Assembly: GCA_910586645.1 (NCBI GenBank)
Contig: CAJUIS010000001.1
Coordinates: forward strand, 1-64,000
Length of the DNA: 64,000 bases
Source: an uncultured Lachnospiraceae bacterium
Lineage (GTDB): Bacteria > Bacillota > Clostridia > Lachnospirales > Lachnospiraceae
Direction of reading: 5' to 3'
The notes under the pieces were generated by a model that saw only the letters and a list, made by a program, of their open reading frames with translations, was not told the origin of the DNA and made no database searches. Position numbers and translations under genes: made by a program. Shown here one piece after another: positions 56,623-64,000 of this stretch; within the stretch, counting starts at the first letter, position 1, and each line of letters starts with the position of its first letter.

Positions 56623-57315
56623 TCAAAGCAGCAGATTTTCCTCTTTAAAGCTAAAATATTGATTGTCTCCTATGATGATATGATCCGACAAATGAACCCC
56701 TAACAGTTCCCCGCACTCCTGTATTTTTCGGGTTACAAGCTTATCCTGCACGCTTGGCAGCGGAAAACCGCTGGGGTGGTTGTGCAGCAGGATGATACAG
56801 ACAGCCTGATTCGAAAGCGCACGGATAAAAATTTCTCTGGGCGATACCAAAGACGCATTGACTGTTCCGATTGAGATAATTTCCTCCCCAATCAGGATCG
56901 ATTTAGAGTCAAACATACAAAGCATCAGCTTTTCCCTGTCTTCGTGACGAAGCTCTTCCATGTAATAGGATGCAACCGACCATGCGCTGTTTAATGCCAC
57001 GCTGCGGATTCTTGTCGCTTTTGCCATGCGTTTTGTAATTTCCGCAAGGCACTTTAACTGAACTGCTTTCACTGTCCCGATACCGGGAATCTCCATAAGC
57101 TCCTTTAAACTTAACCGATGAAGATTTAACAGGTTCTTTTCCCTGACGCTTAAAATTTCCTGCGCCAGGTCAATCGATCTTTTGCCTGCCGTCCCGGTTC
57201 GGATGATTACGGCTAAAAGTTCTGCGTCTGAAAGACGCTCTGTGCCATACTGTAAACACTTTTCATAGGGTTTTTCGGATTCCGGTAATTCTTTTACCGT
57301 TAAATGACGATCCAT
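56623..57315 (-). CDS. radC: RadC-family JAB-domain protein
   Basis: 230 residues. N-terminal helix-hairpin-helix (LMEIPGIGTVKAVQLKC) and the C-terminal JAB/MPN metalloprotease-like core with HNHPSGFPLPSVQD. Often called DNA repair protein RadC, although a repair role is not supported. In this region it links the mismatch-repair and shape clusters and lies 27 bp before mreB. Confidence 0.9.
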   Translation of the reverse strand: MDRHLTVKELPESEKPYEKCLQYGTERLSDAELLAVIIRTGTAGKRSIDLAQEILSVREKNLLNLHRLSLKELMEIPGIGTVKAVQLKCLAEITKRMAKATRIRSVALNSAWSVASYYMEELRHEDREKLMLCMFDSKSILIGEEIISIGTVNASLVSPREIFIRALSNQAVCIILLHNHPSGFPLPSVQDKLVTRKIQECGELLGVHLSDHIIIGDNQYFSFKEENLLL

Positions 57316-57371
57316 GAAATGTCCTTTCTACTCTCTGCCTGTAAGGAATTTCAAAAGCCATTCATGTTATT

Positions 57372-58676
57372 TTAACACATTCGATCCTTATTAACAAGAT
57401 TTTGCTCGTAAAGTTTTTGCAGGGACATCAAAATTCCGAATTTTGCATGATGCCAGGTAAGCCCGCCCTGAAAATAAACGGCGTACGGCGGTTTTAACGG
57501 CCCGTCCGCGCTAAGCTCAATGGAAGAACCCTGTACAAACGCTCCTGCCGCCATAATGACGTCGCTGTCGTATCCTGGCATCGCCCAGGGAACAGGCGTC
57601 ACATGGGAATCCACGGGAGCCGCCGCCTGAATGCCCCGGCAGAAGGCTGTCATTGCATCCGGATTGTGAAATGTGACAGACTGAATGATATCGTGACGGC
57701 TTTCAGCTCCATTCGGCAGGACGTCAAATCCAAGCGCCTCATAGATATTCGCTGCAAAAACAGCCCCTTTTAAGGCGGCGTTTACAACGGAAGGGGCAAG
57801 AAACAGCCCCTGATAAAAAGACTGCATCATCCCGAGCGACGCCCCGACTTCCTTGCCAAGTCCCGGGGAAGTCAGACGGTACGCCGCATTTTCCACACAT
57901 TCTTTTCTGCCTGCAATATAACCGCCGACAGGCGCAAGCCCCCCGCCAGGATTTTTAATCAGAGAGCCTACAATTAAATCAGCCCCTGCTTCCAACGGCT
58001 CTTTTTCCTCAACAAATTCTCCATAACAATTGTCTGTCATACAGATAATATCCGGACGGATATTTTTAATAAAAGAAATCAGTTTTCCTATCCTTTCAAC
58101 AGAAAGCGTTGGCCGTACGGCATACCCTTTGGAACGCTGGATCGTAACCATTTTTGTTTTTTCGTTGATCGCATTTTTTATGCCGTCATAGTCAAAATCA
58201 CCGTCCGGCAGTAAGTCCACCTGACGGTAGGTTACGCCATATTCTAAAAGGGAGCCTCTGGACGGACGGATGCCGATGACCTCTTCCAGCGTGTCATAAG
58301 GCTTTCCGACCGGGGATAAAAGCTCATCCCCTGGCCTTAGATTTGACAAAAGCGCAAGCGCAAGCGCATGCGTCCCACAGGTAATCTGCGGGCGCACCAA
58401 AGCGTCTTCCCCACGGAAGCATTCGGCATAAACAGACTCTAACGTATTTCTTCCCAAATCATTGTAACCATATCCGTTTGTAGTCTGGAAACATTCGGCA
58501 GACACGCGATGCTTCTGCATGGCGGCGATTACTTTCATCTGATTATATTCCGCCGTCTCATCAAAAGCAAGAAACCTTTCTTTCAGATTTCTCTCAATTT
58601 TACTTCCAAATTCATAAACCTCTCTGCAGATTCCAAGATTTTCATACAGCTTCCGCATTCTTTGACCGTCGCTCAT
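57372..58676 (-). CDS. methionine gamma-lyase-family PLP enzyme (YnbB type)
   Basis: 434 residues of the fold-I PLP family formerly called 'aluminium resistance protein'. The PLP-Lys is in DLIVGSLIKNPGGGLAPVGGYIAG, preceded by GDELLSPVGKPYDTLEEVIG. It sits between miaA and radC as in Bacillus, where ynbB follows hflX-miaA-hfq. It likely acts on a sulfur amino acid; the true substrate is uncertain. Its start overlaps miaA's stop by four bases. Confidence 0.85.
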   Translation of the reverse strand: MSDGQRMRKLYENLGICREVYEFGSKIERNLKERFLAFDETAEYNQMKVIAAMQKHRVSAECFQTTNGYGYNDLGRNTLESVYAECFRGEDALVRPQITCGTHALALALLSNLRPGDELLSPVGKPYDTLEEVIGIRPSRGSLLEYGVTYRQVDLLPDGDFDYDGIKNAINEKTKMVTIQRSKGYAVRPTLSVERIGKLISFIKNIRPDIICMTDNCYGEFVEEKEPLEAGADLIVGSLIKNPGGGLAPVGGYIAGRKECVENAAYRLTSPGLGKEVGASLGMMQSFYQGLFLAPSVVNAALKGAVFAANIYEALGFDVLPNGAESRHDIIQSVTFHNPDAMTAFCRGIQAAAPVDSHVTPVPWAMPGYDSDVIMAAGAFVQGSSIELSADGPLKPPYAVYFQGGLTWHHAKFGILMSLQKLYEQNLVNKDRMC

Positions 58677-59620
58677 GTCTGTATCCCCTTTTCCTTTAAA
58701 ATAGAAAGCATCTTATTTAATATCGCATCTTCTTCATAAGAAAATTCATTTTTATTTATCCAGATTACATCTTTTTCTCTGCCAAACCAGGTAATCTGAC
58801 GTTTTGCAAAATGCCTGGTGTCCCGTTTGATCCGGTAAACGGCCTCTTCCAGAGAAAATTCTCCTTCCAGATAACAAAAAAGCTCCTGATAGCCAAGCCC
58901 CTGCATGGATACCATTTCCCTGCGGCACCCCATGCCGCGCAGACGCCTGACTTCATCCAAAAGGCCGTTCTCCATCATAAGATCCACCCGCCTGTCAATC
59001 TGGCGGTACAACTTGTCCCTGAAATCGTTTAAAACAAAATAGGCAAACTTGTACGGCGATTCTTTTTTTCGCTCCGTTTCATTATGTCTCGAAATCGGAT
59101 AACCGTTCTGCAGGTAAAATTCCATCGCCCGGATCACGCGTTTTCTGTTATTTGGATGAATTGCCGCCGCAGAGATTTCATCCACACCGGCCAGCCTTTT
59201 GTGCAGCGCCGCATTCCCTTCCCTGTCTGCAAACGCCGCAAGCTCCTTTCGGATGGAATCTGAACCGCTCTCTTTGGAAAAGTCAATGTCATACAGCACA
59301 GACTGGATATAAAATCCGGTTCCGCCTGTAAGAATCGGAATCCTGCCGTCTGCATAAATTTCCTCTATATACTTTTTTGCAAGTTTTTGAAATAAAACAA
59401 TATTAAACTCCTGTTTTGGATCCAGTTCATCAATCAGATAATGAGGAATGCCCTGCATTTCATCCCGGCTGATTTTGGCCGAGCCGATGTCCATATGACG
59501 ATACACCTGTATGGAGTCCGCAGAGCGGATCGATCCTTTTACTTTTTTTGCAAGTTTTAATGATAAACTGGTTTTTCCTACGGCGGTAGGGCCGGATAAA
59601 ATAATAAGCGGCTTTTTCAT
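58673..59620 (-). CDS. miaA: tRNA dimethylallyltransferase MiaA
   Basis: 315 residues. P-loop SGPTAVGKTSLSLKLAK, DSIQVYRHMDIGSAK, TGGTGFYIQSVLYDI and the C-terminal KRDTRHFAKRQITWFGRE. Puts an isopentenyl group on A37 of tRNAs that read UNN codons. Between mutL and the PLP-enzyme gene, one base from mutL's stop. Confidence 0.95.
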   Translation of the reverse strand: MKKPLIILSGPTAVGKTSLSLKLAKKVKGSIRSADSIQVYRHMDIGSAKISRDEMQGIPHYLIDELDPKQEFNIVLFQKLAKKYIEEIYADGRIPILTGGTGFYIQSVLYDIDFSKESGSDSIRKELAAFADREGNAALHKRLAGVDEISAAAIHPNNRKRVIRAMEFYLQNGYPISRHNETERKKESPYKFAYFVLNDFRDKLYRQIDRRVDLMMENGLLDEVRRLRGMGCRREMVSMQGLGYQELFCYLEGEFSLEEAVYRIKRDTRHFAKRQITWFGREKDVIWINKNEFSYEEDAILNKMLSILKEKGIQT

Positions 59621-59621
59621 T

Positions 59622-61469
59622 TTATATAATCCTCTTAAACTTCTTTTCCAATTCCTGTTTTTCCATGGAAATCATTGTCGGCCTTCCATGGGGGCAAAAA
59701 TAGGGGTTTTCCAGTTCCAACAGTTCCGATATCAGCGTTTCCGCCTCCTGCCTTCTTAATGTATGACTGCCTTTGACGGCGGCTTTGCACGACATAGAGG
59801 CAATTTTTTCCAGTACAAGATCAGGTGTTTCGGCCTTTTTTATTTCATCGAAGGAATCTAAAATCTCAAGAAGGATCTGCCGGACATTTAACTGAAATAA
59901 ATTTCCCGGCACGCCGCAGACGGCGTATTCTTTTCCTCCAAACGGCTCAATTTCAAAACCAATGCGAAAAAGCTGTTCTTTTAAAGCAATAAACGCCTGC
60001 TCCCGCTGTGGATCCAAAGTAAGAATCATTGGAGGAGACAAAAGCTGCGCAGTAAAATCTTTTCGTTTAAAAGCGGAAAGATTTTTTTCATACAGAACTT
60101 TTTCATGCGCCGCATGCTGGTCAATCATAAAAAGCTTTTCTTCGTATTCGACAAGCCAGTAAGTTCCGAACGCCTGTCCAATAATTTTATGCTGCTTTCT
60201 TGCCTGTTCGGATAAAAATTTCCCTTCATAGGAAAGCTCTTCCTGTATATAATCCGGCTGTTTTTTTTCCTGACGTTCTTTTGCCTGAACGATAGGCTCC
60301 AAAGGTTTTCGCTCCGGATATTTCGGTTCATAGGGAGAATCTTTCCGAACGAAAGAAGCCGCTTTTTCCAGCCTCTTTTTTTCAAATGGCTCCGGCAGTT
60401 TTTCCCGGACAGAAACCGCTTTTTCCTTCTCTTTCTTTTTTACTTCTTTTCCAAACGTAACCGACGGAATATGCTCCTTTTGCATCAGCCTTTCCCGGAT
60501 GCAGGAAAAAAGCTTCTGGTAAATTTCTCCGCTTTGATGAAAACGCAGTTCCATTTTCGCCGGATGGACGTTGACGTCCAGAAATTTCGAATCCAGGGAA
60601 AAATACAAAACGCAAAACGGATACTGATGCTGCATCAGGAAATTTTTATAAGCGTCTTCCAAACTTTTTGCAATCAGCGTGCTTTTAATATAACGCCGAT
60701 TGATAAAATAATTTTCAAAATTCCGGTTCCCTCTTGAAACAGCCGGCGTTCCGAGAAAGCCGTTCACCTCAAACAGGTCGTTTTCTTCCTGCAGTTCCAT
60801 CAAAGACGCCGCAACATCCCGACCGTAGACCTGGTAAATGACGTCTTTGACGCTGGAATTTCCGGAAGTCTGAAGCTTTATCTGATCATTGGAAATAAAT
60901 TTAAAGGAAATGTCCGGCCTTGAAAGCGCCAGCCGTTCGATCAGCGCATGAACATATCCCGCTTCTGTCTGAGCGGTTTTTAAAAATTTCCGTCTGGCAG
61001 GCGTATTGTAAAACAGATTGCGCACAAGAAATGTCGTTCCGTCCGGCGCGCCGATTTCTTCGAAACTCTTTTCTTTGGAACCTTCTATGACATAACGGGC
61101 GCCAAACAAATCCGGCGGCGTCTTGGTAATCAGCTCCACCTGCGAAACGGCTGCAATGCTTGAAAGCGCTTCGCCCCGGAACCCCAGTGAAGAAACGCAC
61201 AAAAGATCTTCTACGGACCGGATTTTACTTGTGGAATGACGCAGAAACGCCATCGGAACCTGGGATTGTTCGATTCCGCATCCATTATCCGTAATGCGGA
61301 TTAAAGAACTTCCTCCGTCTTTGATTTCAACAGTGATTGCAGAAGCTTTTGCATCAATGGAATTTTCAACCAGTTCTTTTACGACGGAAGAAGGACGTTC
61401 AATCACTTCTCCCGCCGCAATTTTATCTATCGTTTCCTGATTTAACAATGCGATTTCCGCCATATCCAA
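59622..61469 (-). CDS. mutL: DNA mismatch repair protein MutL
   Basis: 615 residues. GHKL ATPase domain with IAAGEVIERPSSVVKELVEN, ITDNGCGI and GFRGEALSSIAAV. The C-terminal dimerisation/endonuclease domain has the QHAAHEKVLYEK metal-binding motif and CPHGRPTM at the end. The linker (about 330-420) is charged and poorly conserved. Twelve bp downstream of mutS. Confidence 0.96.
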   Translation of the reverse strand: MDMAEIALLNQETIDKIAAGEVIERPSSVVKELVENSIDAKASAITVEIKDGGSSLIRITDNGCGIEQSQVPMAFLRHSTSKIRSVEDLLCVSSLGFRGEALSSIAAVSQVELITKTPPDLFGARYVIEGSKEKSFEEIGAPDGTTFLVRNLFYNTPARRKFLKTAQTEAGYVHALIERLALSRPDISFKFISNDQIKLQTSGNSSVKDVIYQVYGRDVAASLMELQEENDLFEVNGFLGTPAVSRGNRNFENYFINRRYIKSTLIAKSLEDAYKNFLMQHQYPFCVLYFSLDSKFLDVNVHPAKMELRFHQSGEIYQKLFSCIRERLMQKEHIPSVTFGKEVKKKEKEKAVSVREKLPEPFEKKRLEKAASFVRKDSPYEPKYPERKPLEPIVQAKERQEKKQPDYIQEELSYEGKFLSEQARKQHKIIGQAFGTYWLVEYEEKLFMIDQHAAHEKVLYEKNLSAFKRKDFTAQLLSPPMILTLDPQREQAFIALKEQLFRIGFEIEPFGGKEYAVCGVPGNLFQLNVRQILLEILDSFDEIKKAETPDLVLEKIASMSCKAAVKGSHTLRRQEAETLISELLELENPYFCPHGRPTMISMEKQELEKKFKRII

Positions 61470-61480
61470 TCCTCCCGGGT

Positions 61481-64000
61481 TTACGTATGCTGCCAGCGGT
61501 TTTTGATTTTATTCTGCAGCTCGTACAATTTACTGATGGCTTCAAACGGGGTCAGATGATTTAGGTCAATTTCCTTAAGTTCCGCAATAATGTCGTCGTC
61601 TTTTACCGTATCAAACAGAGACATCTGCGTCAAATCCACCTCGTCCAGCTTTGCCTTTTTCTTACGTGCGGCCGTTTCTGCCGGAATGTTTTTGGCTATG
61701 TCCGAAATGTCGTTTGCACTAAGCTCTTCTACGATTGCTTTCGCCCGGTTTAATACGGAATCCGGAAGCCCGGCAAGCTTTGCAACCTGAATGCCATAGC
61801 TTTTATCTGCGCCGCCCGGCACAATTTTCCGCAAAAATACAATGTCATCGCCGCGTTCTTTTACGGCAATGCAGTAATTGTTGACATTATCAAGCTTTCC
61901 CTCCAGCTCAGTCAGCTCATGGTAATGCGTGGCAAACAACGTTTTTGCTCCAAGCAGCCTGGGATTGCTGATATATTCCACAACCGCCCATGCGATGCCA
62001 AGCCCGTCAAACGTGCTTGTTCCCCGGCCGATTTCATCCAGCACCAAAAGAGAATCTGACGTGGCGTTTCTTAAAATATTCGCGACTTCGGTCATTTCCA
62101 CCATAAACGTGCTCTGGCCGCTGGCAAGATCGTCCGACGCGCCCACTCTCGTAAAAATCCGGTCTACAATCCCGATGCTGGCGGAATCCGCCGGCACAAA
62201 GCTTCCAATCTGAGCCATCAGCACAATCAGCGCGCTCTGCCGCATATAAGTGGACTTTCCCGCCATGTTCGGGCCGGTAATAATGGAAATTCTCTGTTTA
62301 TGGTTGTCCAGGCAAGTGTCGTTGCTGATAAACATTTCGTTTTGTATCATTTTTTCAACCACCGGATGACGTCCACCTTTGATATCAATCAGACCTTTTT
62401 CATTCAGCTTTGGCTTACAGTAATGATTCTGTTCCGCCACATAGGCAAACGACGCAAGAACGTCCAGTTTTGCAATGGCCTTTGCCGTCTTCTGAATCCT
62501 GTTTACCTCCTGCGCAACCGACTTTCGGATGCCGCAGAACAGTTCATATTCCAGGGCAATCAGTTTATCCTCCGCTCCCAGTATGACGTCTTCCAGTTCT
62601 TTTAATTTTGGCGTAATATACCGCTCCGCATTTGCCAGGGTCTGTTTTCTTGTAAAATAATCCGGCACCTGGCCTTTATAAGAATTTGTCACTTCCAGAT
62701 AATAGCCGAATACTTTGTTGTACTTTATCTTCAGATTCCGGATTCCGGTGTTTTCCCTCTCCTGCGCTTCCAGCCCGGCAAGCCATGCCTTTCCTTCCGT
62801 TTTGGCTTTTCTTAGCCGATCGACTTCTTCGTGGTAATTTTCCCGGATTATGCCGCCGTCGTGCAGAAGAAACGGCGCATTTTCACTGATCCCGGCGTCA
62901 ATCTCCAAAAAAACATCTTTTAAATCGTCCAGATCTTTTGAAATTTCCTGTAAAATCGGACAGGAAAACTCCGTAAGCAGCGCTTTGACAGGCGGCAGCA
63001 TCTGAATCGAATTTTTAAATGCAATCAAATCCTTCGGGTTTGCCGTCTGATACGTGATGCGGGTAATCAGACGCTCCAAATCATAAATCGGATTCAAATA
63101 CTCCCGCAGCTCTTCTCTCGTAATAACGCGTAAATTCAGCTCTTCCACAGCCTCCAGGCGCTTTTCAATTTCACGTTTTTCAATCAGCGGCTGTTCCATA
63201 TAAGAACGAAGCATTCTTGCTCCCATAGCTGTTTTCGTCTTGTCCAAAACCCAGAGAAGCGAACCCCTCTTTGCCTTCTCCCGAAGCGTTTCCGTAAGTT
63301 CCAGATTCCTTCTTGTCGAACTGTCAATTACCATAAATTTTCCGGTTATGTAAGGATGAATCTGCGTCATATGAGACAGGGAATTTTTCTGCGTTTCATA
63401 AAGGTATTTCAAAAGAGATCCTGCAGCAATGCTGCCGCATGGAAAATCATTTAAACCAATGCTCTCCAGACTGTGTATATGAAAATGTTCTTTTAATGTG
63501 CCAACCGCCATATCTTCGCTAAAATACCAGGACTCCAGAGCGCTTACGCAGATGTTCAGACGGTTTTTGATCTCATCTAAGTCTGCGCCGCTCATATAGA
63601 AAGCTTCGTTGCAGATAATCTCCGCCGGACTGTATTTATTCATTTCATCGAAAAGCTTTCGTTCCGTATCCACTTCCGTTACAGAATAATCTCCCGTGCT
63701 GACGTCTGCAATGGAAATGCCGTATTTATCCGCCAGATAGACAATGCACATAATGTAATTGTTTTTAGATTCATCCAAAGCCTGGCTGTCTGTGTTCGTG
63801 CCTGGCGTCACAATCCGGATTACTTCACGTTTTACAATTCCTTTCGCCGTCTTTGGATCTTCCACCTGTTCGCAGATAGCAACCTTATACCCCTTTTTTA
63901 CGAGCCTGTTCAGATATCCTTCCACAGCGTGATAAGGAACGCCGCACATAGGCGCACGTTCCTTTGCACCGCAGTTTTTTCCGGTCAGCGTAAGTTCAAG
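61481..64000 (-). CDS. mutS: DNA mismatch repair protein MutS (5' end beyond the window)
   Basis: Open to the right edge, so the first ~30-40 residues are missing; the in-frame sequence at the edge reads LELTLTGKNCG. About 839 residues are present: the mismatch-binding domain (residues leading to APMCGVPYHAVEGYL), lever and clamp helices, then Walker A ITGPNMAGKSTYMRQ, DEIGRGTSTFDGL and FATHYHELTELE. It recognises mispairs and recruits MutL, encoded downstream. The Phe-x-Glu mismatch-reading motif lies outside the window. Confidence 0.97.
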   Translation of the reverse strand, partial: LELTLTGKNCGAKERAPMCGVPYHAVEGYLNRLVKKGYKVAICEQVEDPKTAKGIVKREVIRIVTPGTNTDSQALDESKNNYIMCIVYLADKYGISIADVSTGDYSVTEVDTERKLFDEMNKYSPAEIICNEAFYMSGADLDEIKNRLNICVSALESWYFSEDMAVGTLKEHFHIHSLESIGLNDFPCGSIAAGSLLKYLYETQKNSLSHMTQIHPYITGKFMVIDSSTRRNLELTETLREKAKRGSLLWVLDKTKTAMGARMLRSYMEQPLIEKREIEKRLEAVEELNLRVITREELREYLNPIYDLERLITRITYQTANPKDLIAFKNSIQMLPPVKALLTEFSCPILQEISKDLDDLKDVFLEIDAGISENAPFLLHDGGIIRENYHEEVDRLRKAKTEGKAWLAGLEAQERENTGIRNLKIKYNKVFGYYLEVTNSYKGQVPDYFTRKQTLANAERYITPKLKELEDVILGAEDKLIALEYELFCGIRKSVAQEVNRIQKTAKAIAKLDVLASFAYVAEQNHYCKPKLNEKGLIDIKGGRHPVVEKMIQNEMFISNDTCLDNHKQRISIITGPNMAGKSTYMRQSALIVLMAQIGSFVPADSASIGIVDRIFTRVGASDDLASGQSTFMVEMTEVANILRNATSDSLLVLDEIGRGTSTFDGLGIAWAVVEYISNPRLLGAKTLFATHYHELTELEGKLDNVNNYCIAVKERGDDIVFLRKIVPGGADKSYGIQVAKLAGLPDSVLNRAKAIVEELSANDISDIAKNIPAETAARKKKAKLDEVDLTQMSLFDTVKDDDIIAELKEIDLNHLTPFEAISKLYELQNKIKNRWQHT

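Overview
The window looks like a chromosomal segment of a low-to-mid GC Clostridia, most probably a Lachnospiraceae gut anaerobe. The basis is the gene set and order: mutS-mutL-miaA next to mreBCD, a PBP2-minCDE-rodA block, the ylmH/sepF/yggS cluster, a cysteine-rich HCB13-like protein, NADP isocitrate dehydrogenase and BspA-type repeat proteins. Species cannot be decided from the sequence alone. I saw no rRNA, tRNA or CRISPR array.

Region 1 (1-6150) is accessory DNA. It begins with a possible insertion-sequence end, followed by small genes typical of integrative conjugative elements: a C-terminal fragment of a cargo protein, a BECR-like nuclease-type protein, a DUF7660 protein and a zinc ribbon. 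An A+T-rich three-gene operon follows, which I read as an ABC-three-component (ABC-3C) conflict system: nuclease/effector, middle component and RecF/SMC-like ATPase. The ATPase is cut off after its N-terminal ~106 codons. A deletion has joined it to the 3' part of an unrelated transglutaminase-like gene, so the system looks recently inactivated.

Region 2 (6200-17150) starts with an EF-G-like GTPase with a diverged G4 motif, then a secreted InlB-repeat protein. A sucrose locus follows (fructokinase, amylosucrase, LacI-type regulator) with two cre/LacI-like operators. Next is a cysteine-rich lipoprotein paired with an Lgt-like transferase under a promoter containing a C9 tract, and then three TerD-family genes behind a perfect consensus promoter.

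Region 3 (17150-31050) carries leuS, a fibronectin-III secreted protein, two small conserved proteins of unknown role, a secreted subtilase fused to a phospholipase-C-like domain, a BspA-type leucine-rich repeat protein with a collapsed paralogue, bcp, yaaA, a PHP phosphoesterase, an HCB13-like protein, icd and an ABC-F ATPase.

Region 4 (31050-40030) holds a complete PTS (EIIA, EI, HPr, EIICB). The HPr has Arg at the regulatory position 46. After it come a tyrosine recombinase, a TtcA-like tRNA thiolase, dtd, a cytidylate-kinase-like protein, a cruciform-forming repeat and a 57-codon gene broken by a 7-bp tandem duplication.

Region 5 (40030-64000) is almost entirely minus-strand core genome: rluD-lspA-aroB-ylmH-sepF-yggS-HlyD-like; then dac-mgsA-rodA-minE-minD-minC-PBP2-mreD-mreC-mreB-radC; then a methionine-gamma-lyase-like gene, miaA, mutL and mutS (running off the right edge). 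These blocks cover cell shape, division-site selection, envelope maturation and mismatch repair.
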